Positions 29,405 to 39,060 of a DNA stretch of 64,000 nt are shown here, in pieces. The notes below the pieces were generated by a model. It searched no databases. It was not told the DNA's origin and saw nothing but the letters and a program-made list of their open reading frames with translations. This stretch comes from Enterobacter kobei. GTDB taxonomy: Bacteria > Pseudomonadota > Gammaproteobacteria > Enterobacterales > Enterobacteriaceae. The position numbers and the translations under genes are program-made. The stretch is taken from the NCBI RefSeq assembly GCF_001729765.1, contig NZ_CP017181.1, positions 62,001 to 126,000 on the forward strand, written 5' to 3'. How positions within the stretch are numbered: position 1 is the stretch's first letter; the number at the start of each line of letters is the position of its first letter.

Positions 29405-30175
29405 TCACGTTTTCTCTGAGTAGCCGCGGCAGAGCGCCCACAGCTCGGTGTATTTGTTAAAAGTATACTGAGCATTCACGACTGCCAGTAACCAGCCCTG
29501 TTTACCGTCCAGCACGCCGCCGCGCAGCAGCAGCGTTTTCAGAAACGCACCCAGCGTATGGGTAAAAATCCCGGTCAGCGTCGCCTTCTTGCCGCGCTGG
29601 TGGCGCTCCTGCGCCCATGCGGTCGCATAGTTGAGCTGTTTACGCTGGAAGCTGGCGAAATCCCGGCAGGTCAGATGCAGCAGGTCGCCGGATAAGGCAA
29701 TCACCTGAGCGTTGTCGCAGGCCAGGGATTCATGCACCAGATTATCGTTGTACTGATAACGCTCGCGCTCATAGAGGCGCATTACGCGGTCTGGATACCA
29801 GCCGCTGTGGCGCATAAAACGGCCCAGGAAGTAGTTACGACGGGCAATGCTGTAGACCGCTCCAGGCTGTGGCGCGGCAAGCACGGTCTGAATGGCTTGC
29901 TGGAGTTCCGGGGTGACACGCTCGTCGGTGTCGATCATCAACACGTAATCACCGGTAGCATACTTTTGCGCGCGCTGGCGCTGGATGCCATAGCCTTGCC
30001 AGTCCGTATTGATAAAGACCTTTGCACCCGCTGCGCGGGCAACGTCCACCGTGTTGTCCGTGCTGCCGGAGTCAAGGACGACGATTTCGTCAGCCCAGGC
30101 GATCGAAGCCAGGCAGTCCGGAAGCAGGTCGGCGGCGTTTTTGGCGATCATCACGACCGACAGACGCGTTGACAT
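29405..30175 (-). CDS. waaE: LPS core beta-glucosyltransferase WaaE (GT2)
   Basis: A 256-residue family 2 glycosyltransferase. It has [18 protein letters not shown] at the N-terminus, [14 protein letters not shown], and the metal-binding LMIDTDERV. The waaA-waaE-coaD position and sequence pattern match WaaE (KdtX) of Klebsiella and Serratia, which adds glucose beta-1,4 to heptose I of the inner core. Start ATG 30175 (MSTRLSVVM) overlaps the waaA stop by one base (TAATG), a coupled pair. E. coli has no waaE here. Confidence 0.88.
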   Translation of the reverse strand: MSTRLSVVMIAKNAADLLPDCLASIAWADEIVVLDSGSTDNTVDVARAAGAKVFINTDWQGYGIQRQRAQKYATGDYVLMIDTDERVTPELQQAIQTVLAAPQPGAVYSIARRNYFLGRFMRHSGWYPDRVMRLYERERYQYNDNLVHESLACDNAQVIALSGDLLHLTCRDFASFQRKQLNYATAWAQERHQRGKKATLTGIFTHTLGAFLKTLLLRGGVLDGKQGWLLAVVNAQYTFNKYTELWALCRGYSEKT

Positions 30176-31449
30176 TAGTGGCTCCGCTGAGGCAGATAAG
30201 GTTGCAGAAGCTGCAGAAGACGGGTGAGTGCGCCCTGGTTCTGATGCAGCACTTCGACGGCATGGCGACCGTACCACAGACGATAATCTTCGTCCGTCAG
30301 AAGGGTCGACACCTCTTTGACGACGGAGTCCGCGTCGGTCACGGTAATTAAACCATCGGCCTGCTGCAATTTGGCGCAGATATCTTTGAAGTTAAACGTG
30401 TGCGGACCCATCAGCACCGGAATGGCGTGCGCAGCTGGCTCGAGCGGGTTATGGCCGCCGCGTTCCACCAGGCTGCCGCCGACAAAGGCGAGGTCGGCAA
30501 TGCCGTACAGCAACATCAGCTCGCCCATGGTATCGCCAATCACCACCTGGGTGCTGCCGGAAGGGATCTCACCGCTGCTGCGCAAGGTGAAGCTGAAGCC
30601 GCCTTTCTGCACCATTTCACGGGCATCTTTAAAACGCTCCGGATGGCGGGGAACGAGGATCAGCAGTAAATCAGGGAATTTTTCCAGCAGCTTGCGGTGC
30701 GCCTGCAGGATGATCTCTTCTTCGCCATCATGGGTACTGGTTGCAATCCAGACCTGACGACGCGGGGCCCACTGGCGACGCAGCGTGATCGCGCGGGCGG
30801 CGAGTTCAGGGGTAACAGAAATATCAAATTTCAGGCTGCCCGTTACCGCAAGCTGGTTGCGTTTCAGGCCCAGCGCGATAAAGCGTGCGGCATCTTCTTC
30901 ATTCTGCGCGGCAATCAGGGTGATTTTGCTCAGGAGACGGCGCATAAATTTACCCAGCTTGCCGTAGCCTTTCGCTGAGCGCTCTGACAGGCGCGCGTTG
31001 GCAATCACCAGTGGAATTTTACGGGCATGCAGGGCGGAAATCATGTTCGGCCACAGTTCAGTTTCCATCACGATCACCAGTTTCGGGCGAACGGTATTCA
31101 GGAAACGATTCATGGCGCAGGGCAGATCGTAAGGGAGGTAGACGTGATGAACGTCTTTGCCAAAGGCGGATAACGCGCGCTCTGAGCCGGTTGGCGTCAT
31201 CGTCGTGACGGTGATGGGCAGCGACGGGTAGCGGTGACGCAGGGCGCGAACCAACGGGATCGCTGCCAGCGTTTCACCAACAGAAACGGAATGCAGGAGA
31301 ATACCGTCCGGGGCGACTTTATTGCGGCAAAAGCCATAGCGCTCAGCCCAGCGTTTACGGTACGCAGGCGCTTTACGGCTACGAAGCAACAGTCTCAGCC
31401 ACACCAGTGGCTGAATGATGTAGAGCAGGGCGGTATACAACAATTCCAA
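30175..31449 (-). CDS. waaA: Kdo transferase
   Basis: A 424-residue GT30 enzyme, E. coli length 425. It adds two Kdo residues from CMP-Kdo to lipid IVA at the inner membrane, an essential step. One N-terminal membrane anchor ([16 protein letters not shown]), then the catalytic Glu region RYGFCRN...[17 protein letters not shown], and [15 protein letters not shown] are visible. It begins 65 bases after the GT2 gene upstream and is coupled to waaE. Confidence 0.97.
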   Translation of the reverse strand: MELLYTALLYIIQPLVWLRLLLRSRKAPAYRKRWAERYGFCRNKVAPDGILLHSVSVGETLAAIPLVRALRHRYPSLPITVTTMTPTGSERALSAFGKDVHHVYLPYDLPCAMNRFLNTVRPKLVIVMETELWPNMISALHARKIPLVIANARLSERSAKGYGKLGKFMRRLLSKITLIAAQNEEDAARFIALGLKRNQLAVTGSLKFDISVTPELAARAITLRRQWAPRRQVWIATSTHDGEEEIILQAHRKLLEKFPDLLLILVPRHPERFKDAREMVQKGGFSFTLRSSGEIPSGSTQVVIGDTMGELMLLYGIADLAFVGGSLVERGGHNPLEPAAHAIPVLMGPHTFNFKDICAKLQQADGLITVTDADSVVKEVSTLLTDEDYRLWYGRHAVEVLHQNQGALTRLLQLLQPYLPQRSH

Positions 31450-31514
31450 GCGATTATCCGTTTTTTAGTTTCGGCCGGGAAATTCTAAGCATTTAAGCGT
31501 GCTAAAGCTATCTC

Positions 31515-32504
31515 TTATGCCAGATACCGTTTTAAACGGAAGTAGCGTCGACCCAGACGCCAGCGCAAACGCGGACTTTTAGCACTTTTCCAGATAAGCT
31601 TCCAGATCCCGGTATCAAAGAACTCTTTGATAATCATGGTCTTCTTCGCCTCATCCTTCATGTTGTCGAAGGTGTGAATGATCCCCAGCCCCTCTTTGGC
31701 GATTTGCCAGTGGCAAGCCGGGATATTTTTCACTTTATCCGGGTAACGCTGGTTAATGGCGTCAAGCATCTGCAGGATTTTCATGTAATGACGGGCGGAG
31801 CGAATCAGCGTGTCGTCATTATCCGGAGTATGCGATACCGAAGCAGAGTGAATGTAGTAGTCATAAAAGCGTTCGCTGGTGTACTGAACGCGTTCCGCGG
31901 CAAGCAGCACTTCGGTCGTCCACGGAATATCCTGATGGCGAAGGCCGGGTTCAAAATGGAAACTGTGTTTACGAATAAAGTCGTGGCGATAGATGTTTAA
32001 CCAGGTGACGTGCAGGAACTTTCGTGAATCCAGCGCCTTCTTTAACCACGCCGGGCCAGTCATGACATCCGTCGAGGCGAGTTTATCTTCAGGGAAAATA
32101 GGGCGAGAGGGTTTCTTGTTGTTTTCCCAGACGTAGTTCCCATTGCAGGTCGCGACATCCAAATCCTGCGTGACGGCCATATCCAGAAGACGCTGGTACA
32201 TGCCCGGCTTGAAGACATCATCAATATCCGGGAAAGAGAGATACTGACCCGTTGCTACGGCCAGGCCGGTATTACGCGCGATGGATACGCCCTGATTTTG
32301 CTGTTCAATCACCTGCAACTGCGGCAGTTTTTCACGCCAGCTTTCGACGATCTGCATCGAACGGTCAGTAGAGCCGTCATTGACAATAATGACTTCCATG
32401 CTGTCGATGCGTTGATTCAGAAGGCAGGTAAAGAACTGATCCAGAAAAGCTTCACCGTTATATACGGCAACCACCACGCTTAATAATGGCGCTGAATTTT
32501 GCAT
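31515..32504 (-). CDS. GT2 glycosyltransferase, WaaH/YibD-like
   Basis: A 329-residue protein from ATG 32504 (MQNSAPLLSVVVAVYNGE). GT-A features are LSVVVAVYNGEAFL, VIIVNDGSTDRS and the nucleotide/metal site SFPDIDD. The middle (TGPAWLKKALDSRKFLHVTWLNIYRHDFI, GLRHQDIPWTTE, DYYIHSASVSH) closely follows the pattern of E. coli WaaH (YibD), a glucuronic acid transferase acting on the LPS core under phosphate limitation. In E. coli that gene lies near tdh, not here. Sugar and acceptor in this organism are unknown. It follows wabH by 11 bases in the waaQ-wabG-wabH run. Confidence 0.75.
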   Translation of the reverse strand: MQNSAPLLSVVVAVYNGEAFLDQFFTCLLNQRIDSMEVIIVNDGSTDRSMQIVESWREKLPQLQVIEQQNQGVSIARNTGLAVATGQYLSFPDIDDVFKPGMYQRLLDMAVTQDLDVATCNGNYVWENNKKPSRPIFPEDKLASTDVMTGPAWLKKALDSRKFLHVTWLNIYRHDFIRKHSFHFEPGLRHQDIPWTTEVLLAAERVQYTSERFYDYYIHSASVSHTPDNDDTLIRSARHYMKILQMLDAINQRYPDKVKNIPACHWQIAKEGLGIIHTFDNMKDEAKKTMIIKEFFDTGIWKLIWKSAKSPRLRWRLGRRYFRLKRYLA

Positions 32505-32515
32505 AAGAAACCTGA

Positions 32516-33616
32516 TTATTTTTGATTGTCTACCAAAGCAATATATTGCCGGCAAATGGCATTGATGCCGAACGACGCAATGGTTGCACCGCCAACGACC
32601 GGCGGGGAGGTATAAATATCGACCAGCGTTTTTGCCAGTGATTCGTCGTTTAACTCTGACAGCCCGCGCGCCAGGTCTCCCGTGAGGATTTCAGCGGGGC
32701 CTCCTGGACAATTTGTACTGACCGGCGGGGTCTGGCAGATAATGGATTCGACCAGCACATTACCAAAACCTTCGCAGTCAGAACTTAACACTAAGAACCG
32801 CGCCCCTTTTATCCAGGGGTAGGGGTTGGCGTCGAATGGGCGGAAAACCGTTTTGTTTTCAATACCCAAATCTCTGGCAAGCTGCTGTAATTTTTGGATT
32901 TTGGCGTCGGATCCATTGCCCATCATGACCAGTGTAGTGTCAAGTTGACTCAGTGCGAACGCACGTAAAAGCCGATCGTGACGTTTGTGCTCATGGAAGC
33001 GGCCAACATGAATGATGTAATCCTTCCCTTGCATTTCAAAGGGGGCATCAGCCAGACGCTGAATTTCAGGGATATCAAACGGGTTATGGATTACCGCTTT
33101 GCGTCGAAGCGTGAGCGCCAGCGTCTCTGAAAGATCTTTCAACACGGCGCCTGAAACAGCGACAACATTACGATTTTCGTAGGTATGACGAATTTTAAGA
33201 TGCTTAAACCAGCGAGAAAGCCCGCGGCGATGGCGCAAATAGGAGAACGAGAACATGCCATGCACGCAAAACCAGACTTTATCGCGTTCCAGCGCACGGC
33301 AGTGTGCAACAATGCGGTCGGTTTTGTGCAAATGAGAGAACACAACGTCAAATTTTCCGCTGCGTTCAGCCCGCTCAATAGCCCGATCCAGCAGATGGGC
33401 GCGGCGTGGGATCTCCGTCAGCTTTCGCCACGGTTTTTTGCAGGTATCCTGAACAACCTGATAATCAATGCCTTCCGGGATGGCGTAATCGCACACTTTC
33501 CGCAGGGAGAAGAGAGAGACCTGATGTCCCATTTCTATCAATCCACTGGAAAGTGTAAGAACCGTTTTTTCAGCTCCCCCACCGGGTAAACCATCAATAA
33601 TCATTAGGATGCGCAT
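32516..33616 (-). CDS. wabH: LPS core GT4 glycosyltransferase, WabH-like
   Basis: A 366-residue GT-B enzyme of family 4. The N-terminal domain starts MRILMIIDGLPGGGAEKTVL; the C-terminal donor domain has IIHVGRFHEHKRHDRLLRAF and the E-x7-E motif EGFGNVLVESII followed by CPGGPAEIL. Position right after wabG and pattern fit Klebsiella WabH, which adds GlcNAc to core galacturonic acid (later deacetylated by WabN). Two bases separate it from wabG. The donor is inferred from synteny. Confidence 0.82.
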   Translation of the reverse strand: MRILMIIDGLPGGGAEKTVLTLSSGLIEMGHQVSLFSLRKVCDYAIPEGIDYQVVQDTCKKPWRKLTEIPRRAHLLDRAIERAERSGKFDVVFSHLHKTDRIVAHCRALERDKVWFCVHGMFSFSYLRHRRGLSRWFKHLKIRHTYENRNVVAVSGAVLKDLSETLALTLRRKAVIHNPFDIPEIQRLADAPFEMQGKDYIIHVGRFHEHKRHDRLLRAFALSQLDTTLVMMGNGSDAKIQKLQQLARDLGIENKTVFRPFDANPYPWIKGARFLVLSSDCEGFGNVLVESIICQTPPVSTNCPGGPAEILTGDLARGLSELNDESLAKTLVDIYTSPPVVGGATIASFGINAICRQYIALVDNQK

Positions 33617-33618
33617 TT

Positions 33619-34746
33619 TTAATCCAGTAATTTTTGATAAAGCGAAATAAGCTGACTTGACAGTTTTTCGGGGGTGGCGTCTTTCACACGTTCCCGTGCC
33701 GCGCGTCCCATATTGTTATTTTTTTCCAGAGAAGGAATGGCGGATATCGCTTCCTTCAATGTCTTGATATCAAGGGCGTCGCAATAAAATCCGTTCTGGC
33801 CTTGCTGAATAAATTCAGCGCCTCCGCAACTCTCTGAAGTTATGACGGGTAAACCGCAGGCCATTGCTTCAAGAATGACGTTAGGAAAGGGATCATACAG
33901 CGTTGGCAACAGTAAACCATCGGATAGCTGATAAAAAGGAAGCGTTTCTTTTTGCATCCCCAGGAAACGGATTTGCCCTTCGCAGCCGAGTGAACGGGCA
34001 AGATCGCGATAACGACGTTCTGCTTTATCCTGTCCAACCACAATCAGCCATGCCGCTGTTCCAGCGATAGCCCGTATGGCGCTGGCCAGGCCTTTTCGTT
34101 CGAACCCGGAGCCGACAAAACAGAACACCACGGCATCGGCTGGCAAACCAAATTGCTGACGCAACGCGGCACGTTGTGCCTCCTGAGCCGGAACGAAGCG
34201 GCTGGAATCAATAGAATTATAAATTATATGTATTTTTTTTGCGTCAATATCAAAATCTTCGACAATTTCGCGTTTGATCATCTCCGCATTACAGATAACC
34301 GCTTTGAGTTCCGGTGCCTGGTACATCTCTCGTTCGGCATGCATCACATAGCGGTGATAGCGATCGACCATCAGCATCTTTGCACGCCAGGCGGGTAGAA
34401 TGCGTGCACGCTGCAGTAGCCAGCGGCGGTGGACGCCATCGCCTGCGCGGTAGATGTCACAGCCCGGGATTCGCTCGTGGCTTTGCACAATATCAAACTG
34501 TTGTTGTTGCCACAGTTCACGTGCGGCATGAGCAAAACCACGCTCGCGGCTGATGCGGCCCCACTTTCGCGGATCGCAAATGTGGATATGCCAGTCGTCC
34601 TGCTTTTCTCCCTGCCATTCACGGGTGATGACATTCAGCTCAAGATTTTGGTTGCTTAACGCGGTGAGCGCGCGGGAGACGAACCGTTCCGCTCCGCCAT
34701 CAGGACGATATTTTTGGCGCACAATAGCCAGACGATGGTGTTTCAT
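33619..34746 (-). CDS. wabG: LPS core galacturonosyltransferase WabG (GT4)
   Basis: A 375-residue WaaG-like GT-B enzyme: RQKYRPDGGAERFVSRAL at the N-terminus, FVGSGFERKGLASAI and the E-x7-E donor motif DPFPNVILEAMACGLPVIT. WaaG in E. coli adds glucose to heptose II; the Klebsiella/Enterobacter orthologue WabG adds galacturonic acid. The surrounding wabH and wabN support WabG. The start overlaps the waaQ stop by four bases (ATGA). Confidence 0.87.
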   Translation of the reverse strand: MKHHRLAIVRQKYRPDGGAERFVSRALTALSNQNLELNVITREWQGEKQDDWHIHICDPRKWGRISRERGFAHAARELWQQQQFDIVQSHERIPGCDIYRAGDGVHRRWLLQRARILPAWRAKMLMVDRYHRYVMHAEREMYQAPELKAVICNAEMIKREIVEDFDIDAKKIHIIYNSIDSSRFVPAQEAQRAALRQQFGLPADAVVFCFVGSGFERKGLASAIRAIAGTAAWLIVVGQDKAERRYRDLARSLGCEGQIRFLGMQKETLPFYQLSDGLLLPTLYDPFPNVILEAMACGLPVITSESCGGAEFIQQGQNGFYCDALDIKTLKEAISAIPSLEKNNNMGRAARERVKDATPEKLSSQLISLYQKLLD

Positions 34747-35813
34747 GACAGATATCTCTTTGCAGCAGAGACGACAGCATCCACGGGAATGGCGTCGAGA
34801 TAGCGCTCTTTAGTGTTGGTATCAATGGCGTCCGGATCGGGGAGCGGGCCGAAGTCGCCAGCCCAGATAACGTCGCCGTTGACCTGCCACGGAGACCAAA
34901 ACGTCAGTTTGGAAGGGCCAAAGAGTGCCACGCAGGGCGTCTGCAGCGCGGCGGCCATATGCATCGGAACCGAATCAACCCCAATGAACAGGCAGGCATG
35001 ATCGATCAGCGCTGCAAGCTGGCGCAGCGTTAATTGACCGGCCAGCGAGACGACGCCGGTCTTCGGGGACGCGGCGAGAATGCGATCGATCATCGCCATC
35101 TCTTTTTTATCCGGCCCAGCCGTGAGTACGACGGTATGCCCATCTTGCTGCAGCGCTGTAATCGTTTGCGCCATTTTGTCTTCATCCCAGCATTTGAAGA
35201 ACCAGCGGGATGTTGGCTGAATCACGATATAGTTATCACTTACACCCTTTTTCTCCAGCTGTTGGCGGGCGAAGTGCCAGTCATCTGCGCTGTAGGCCAT
35301 GGTGACGGCGGGCTGCGCTGCGACCTGTAATGGAGACAGAATGGAGAGGTTTTGCTCGACGGTGTGCAGAGACTGGTGATTTGCAACGGAGACTAAATCG
35401 CTGAGACAAAAACGCCAGAATGCATTGTTGCGTTTGTTAAAGGCAAATCCGAGACGAACCGGCGCGCCGGTGAAGCGAGTGACAATAGCGCTACGCCACT
35501 GATCGGCAAGGTTAATCACCAGATGATAATGTTGCTTCCTTAACGCACACAGCAACTGCCACTCTTTCTGTAGATGCTTGAGTGTGCCCAGGTGCTTCCA
35601 TTTACGATCGATTCCATAAATGGTGCCAATTGCCGGATGCGCGGCGAGCATGTCGCGCGTTTCTTCATACAAGAGCACATCAATTTGCGCGTGTGGCCAT
35701 TGTTGACGTAATGAATCAATGACGGGGGTGGTCAATAACATATCGCCATGATGGCGGAGTTTGATCAGTAAAATGCGCAAATCAGGCGTGTCAGGTAAGT
35801 TATTCATCATCAT
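34743..35813 (-). CDS. waaQ: LPS heptosyltransferase III
   Basis: A 356-residue GT9 protein. Visible: RILLIKLRHHGDMLLTTPVIDSL at the N-terminus, IVIQPTSRWFFKCW, and FIGVDSVPMHMAAALQTPCVALFGPS in the donor domain. It adds the branch heptose to heptose II. First gene of the waaQ-wabG-wabH unit and divergent from wabN; three consecutive ATG codons make the exact start uncertain by two residues. No JUMPstart/ops sequence was found in the 150-base divergent spacer. Confidence 0.93.
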   Translation of the reverse strand: MMMNNLPDTPDLRILLIKLRHHGDMLLTTPVIDSLRQQWPHAQIDVLLYEETRDMLAAHPAIGTIYGIDRKWKHLGTLKHLQKEWQLLCALRKQHYHLVINLADQWRSAIVTRFTGAPVRLGFAFNKRNNAFWRFCLSDLVSVANHQSLHTVEQNLSILSPLQVAAQPAVTMAYSADDWHFARQQLEKKGVSDNYIVIQPTSRWFFKCWDEDKMAQTITALQQDGHTVVLTAGPDKKEMAMIDRILAASPKTGVVSLAGQLTLRQLAALIDHACLFIGVDSVPMHMAAALQTPCVALFGPSKLTFWSPWQVNGDVIWAGDFGPLPDPDAIDTNTKERYLDAIPVDAVVSAAKRYLS

Positions 35814-35963
35814 CTTATCGGCGTTGTACTGTTGGCAATTCTAATAGACCTGATAGCGACTTGCACTCTTTCTCCATAATCTCAGGAATTTCCCTGCAAG
35901 GGTTTACTGATGGTTTGGAGAGTGCGTAACATAGCGCTAACTTCCCTGTCTTGCGGACTCATT

Positions 35964-36920
35964 ATGAAAAAACCCGCGTTTATCATCACGATTGATACTG
36001 AGGGCGATAATCTCTGGCAGAATCACCGCGTCATTAAAACGGAAAACGCGCGCTATCTGGCCCGGTTCCAGACGCTGTGTGAACGTTTCGGCTTTAAGCC
36101 CGTGTGGCTGACAAACTATGAGATGGCGATCGAGCCCGTTTTCATCGACTTCGCCAGGGACGTGATCGCTCGCGGCCAGGGGGAGGTGGGCATGCACCTC
36201 CACGCATGGAATAGCCCGCCTGAGCACGATCTCACGGGCGATGACTGGCGCTGGCAGCCTTATTTGATTGAATTTTCAGACGAGGTGATGCGCGAGAAAG
36301 TGCTGTTCATGACCCGCCTGCTGGAAGAGACGTTCCAGACCAAAATGTTAAGCCACCGCGCCGGGCGCTGGGCGTTTGATAGCCGTTATGCCAGGCTACT
36401 GATTGAACTGGGGTATCAGGTTGATTGCTCGGTGACGCCGCGAGTGAACTGGCGCAATGCGAAGGGGGCTCCGCAAGGCCATGGTGGGACGGATTACCAA
36501 CATTTTCCGGACCGTGCCTACTTTATTGACGTTAACGACATTTCCCGGGCGGGCACGAGCCCTTTACTCGAAGTGCCGATGAGCATTCAGTATAAACATC
36601 CTGCCTGGCTGAACACGATCAAACAGGGTTACGATCGTCTTCGTGGTAAATACCGCTCACCTTCTGTGAACTGGTTACGTCCGACGGGTGGTAATGCGTC
36701 GCAGATGATTGAGGTTGCGCAGCAATGCCTTTCTCAGGGAAATGATTACGTCGAGTTTATGCTCCATTCGTCGGAATTTATGCCCGGGGGCAGTCCTACG
36801 TTTAAGGACGAGGCGGCGATCGAGGGGTTATACCAGGATCTGGAAGCGCTGTTTAGCTGGTTATCCGACAAGACGGTGGGGATGACGCTGGCGGAGTTTT
36901 ATCAACACAAGAAAAAATAA
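35964..36920 (+). CDS. wabN: LPS core GlcNAc deacetylase WabN-like
   Basis: A 318-residue NodB-like polysaccharide deacetylase. The catalytic aspartate pair region is IITIDTEGDN (Asp11, Glu13), with GMHLHAWNSPPEHD giving the histidines and LSHRAGRWAFD a further conserved block. In Klebsiella WabN deacetylates core GlcNAc to GlcN after WabH acts. No signal peptide is seen, in line with action on the cytoplasmic face. It is the only plus-strand gene inside the core cluster, divergent from waaQ and convergent with waaL. ATG 35964 is chosen at MKKPAFII; the longer frame upstream is not conserved. Confidence 0.83.
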   Translation: MKKPAFIITIDTEGDNLWQNHRVIKTENARYLARFQTLCERFGFKPVWLTNYEMAIEPVFIDFARDVIARGQGEVGMHLHAWNSPPEHDLTGDDWRWQPYLIEFSDEVMREKVLFMTRLLEETFQTKMLSHRAGRWAFDSRYARLLIELGYQVDCSVTPRVNWRNAKGAPQGHGGTDYQHFPDRAYFIDVNDISRAGTSPLLEVPMSIQYKHPAWLNTIKQGYDRLRGKYRSPSVNWLRPTGGNASQMIEVAQQCLSQGNDYVEFMLHSSEFMPGGSPTFKDEAAIEGLYQDLEALFSWLSDKTVGMTLAEFYQHKKK

Positions 36921-36940
36921 TGCCCGCATGGCGGGCATTA
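36918..36940. terminator. Bidirectional terminator between wabN and waaL
   Basis: A perfect stem TAATGCCCGC / GCGGGCATTA with loop ATG begins at the wabN stop codon itself. The minus side lies four bases after the waaL stop. Confidence 0.8.
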
Positions 36941-36944
36941 TCAC

Positions 36945-38159
36945 TTACTGGCGTTGTCTGGTTTGTGAAAAGAGTGTACTCAGCGCAAACACGGTGACAA
37001 AGAAGATGAGCGCCTCTGAGCTCAACAAAATGACGTCCGTCAGACCATAGAGCAATAAAAGAAGCATGGTCGTCAGCAGCAGACCATTTTTATTTTTAAG
37101 TGCGTACACGATCATCGAGATATAGAAAAAGAATAATATTACCAGCCCAGGGATCCCCTGAAGAGAGTATTTTTCAATGAACTCGTTGTGCAGATGAATC
37201 CGGGTAAATTCAAGCGCTGCCGCGAGATGTGGATGTCCATTTTTCACATATTGCTGTGACCAGACTTCGCGGTCTTCGACTGACTGCCCCATGGGGTGGG
37301 CAAGTCCGTTTTGAGCACCAATAATCCACATAGAAAAACGTGCACCGAGTGAGGTGGCGTCATATCCTTTTTGATAACGTTCTATTTCAGATTGTGTTTG
37401 TTGTATCTTAGGCAGAATTAACGGCTTGTAACTCACAACCACTATACCTGCCACAATACATAAGAAAATCAGCGTTGATTTCAGATGGATTCTTCTGAAG
37501 TGGTAGAGTGTGAGTACAATCGCCAGAAGCAAATATAATCCCATTGCGGCGCGCGTAGCCGTCAAAAGGATGACGAAATAAGAGATCAAGATGGTGAGCC
37601 CTGCGGCCACATACAGCTTTCTGTTTTTCTGAAGATAAAGGCTGTATACAAACGCCAGTGACAGTACGGAGTAAACATAGGCCGACACGGTTGGACGATT
37701 GATGGCCATCTCAACACGTTCCATACCCTGTGACGCTTGCCATAAGCCATAACCAGTAGCAAGGACAAATCCTGCACCAGAGGCATACAAGAAATATTTC
37801 AGGAAGGCTGTTTTATCAATATAAGATTTGAACCGGTCAAGATAGAAAACGAGAATACTCGCCAAAATCAATTTCTTGCTGGCGCCAAGGTAATCGCTAT
37901 AAGCGTTCAAGCCTTCGTTATGATATTCATAGGCCATATACCAGATAAGATTGAGCAACCCAATCAGCAAAATGGGTAGCGCAATCGAAAAGGGACGAAG
38001 GGTGATTTTTTTATATTCGCACGCCAGGCCGATAATGCTGGCATAAACCGCAATATAGAAGAATTCACGCTGTTTCCCTGAGCTCAGTAACGCCAGCGCA
38101 AGCGAAATGAGGCTCAAAATAAGCGTCAGTTGATAGAGCCGCAGTTTTACTTTTTCCAT
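36945..38159 (-). CDS. waaL: O-antigen ligase WaaL
   Basis: A 404-residue inner membrane protein with about 12 membrane segments and a large periplasmic loop holding the Wzy_C-type catalytic area: TATRAAMG (arginine), SLGARFSMW, and LHNEFIEKYSLQG with the conserved histidine. It joins O antigen from undecaprenyl diphosphate to the lipid A core in the periplasm. As usual for waaL the coding is AT-rich and poorly conserved. Its start overlaps the end of the GT2 gene before it by 13 bases. Confidence 0.88.
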   Translation of the reverse strand: MEKVKLRLYQLTLILSLISLALALLSSGKQREFFYIAVYASIIGLACEYKKITLRPFSIALPILLIGLLNLIWYMAYEYHNEGLNAYSDYLGASKKLILASILVFYLDRFKSYIDKTAFLKYFLYASGAGFVLATGYGLWQASQGMERVEMAINRPTVSAYVYSVLSLAFVYSLYLQKNRKLYVAAGLTILISYFVILLTATRAAMGLYLLLAIVLTLYHFRRIHLKSTLIFLCIVAGIVVVSYKPLILPKIQQTQSEIERYQKGYDATSLGARFSMWIIGAQNGLAHPMGQSVEDREVWSQQYVKNGHPHLAAALEFTRIHLHNEFIEKYSLQGIPGLVILFFFYISMIVYALKNKNGLLLTTMLLLLLYGLTDVILLSSEALIFFVTVFALSTLFSQTRQRQ

Positions 38160-39055
38160 AATGCCTCAATAACCCTTTTTTTGTAGCTGAAACGAACATC
38201 GCTGGAGAAGAAAAAAGAGAACGAATAGAGTCTTTTTACCCGCTGTTCGACCAATTTGAGTTGCACGTCGGTCAGATGTTGCCGGTGGTTGCTGTAAATA
38301 TCAAACCAGTGGCAATTGATGAGATGCCTGAATGATTGCGGGAATATCTTTTCCATCTGTAATGTGCATTCTACAAGCGTAGCGATTTTACTGGTGTCAA
38401 GACGGCTCGATAAACTATCGTTACGTTTGATGTAATAATAGTGCCCCTTCCGCTGGAAGACTATTTTACTCGATTGCATCAACATGCCGGGAAACACGGC
38501 GAAATCTTCATAACAGACCATTGAAGGGATCGGGTTGTTTTCGTACAGCTTCCGATGAACGAATTGCCCGATGAGGTGCGCCTGAAAGTCTTTATGCTGA
38601 AGGAAACGCGTTATTGCCTGGTGTTGTGATAAAGCAACGGGAGAGAACCCCTGCCAGTCAGCGGTGATTTTATGCGTATCGCGTATTTCCAGCAGGCGCG
38701 TCAGGAGCATATCAGGCCGCTGTGCTTGCAGAAATGCCACGGCGTCACGGATGCTGCCCGGTTTCAATCGGTCATCGCTATCCAGCATGGTAATGTACTC
38801 ACCTGACGCCAGAGAGAGTGCGCTGTTTCGAACATGACCGACGTTACGGTACTCAACGTATCGGGATTGCGCATTCGGAAGCTTTGGCAACCACGTCTCA
38901 ATAATATCCTGTGTGGAATCATTGGAACTGTCATTAAAGATAATGATTTCTACATCATCGCCCGCATTATCAATCGCGTTTTGCAGGCTTTGTAGCGTTG
39001 CGTCAAGCGTGTCCTGGGCGTTATGTGCGGCAATAATGATGCTTAGAAAAGCCAT
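38147..39055 (-). CDS. GT2 glycosyltransferase, core cluster, unassigned
   Basis: A 302-residue GT-A protein: LSIIIAAHNAQDTLDATL, EIIIFNDSSNDSTQD, and the DxD-type site ITMLDSDDRLKPG. The C-terminal half (GQFVHRKLYENNPIPSMVCYEDF, IKRNDSLSSRLDTSKI) is not one I can match to a named Wab or Waa protein. It lies between the GT9 gene and waaL in the hldD-waaF-waaC transcript, so an outer-core sugar is a fair guess, as the gene next to waaL is commonly the one that builds the O-antigen acceptor. AT-rich. Confidence 0.7.
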   Translation of the reverse strand: MAFLSIIIAAHNAQDTLDATLQSLQNAIDNAGDDVEIIIFNDSSNDSTQDIIETWLPKLPNAQSRYVEYRNVGHVRNSALSLASGEYITMLDSDDRLKPGSIRDAVAFLQAQRPDMLLTRLLEIRDTHKITADWQGFSPVALSQHQAITRFLQHKDFQAHLIGQFVHRKLYENNPIPSMVCYEDFAVFPGMLMQSSKIVFQRKGHYYYIKRNDSLSSRLDTSKIATLVECTLQMEKIFPQSFRHLINCHWFDIYSNHRQHLTDVQLKLVEQRVKRLYSFSFFFSSDVRFSYKKRVIEALWKK

Positions 39056-39060
39056 AACAA

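Noticed and set aside
35814..35963. JUMPstart/ops element in front of the waaQ unit
   Set aside because: The GGCGGTAG core was not found on either strand of this spacer.
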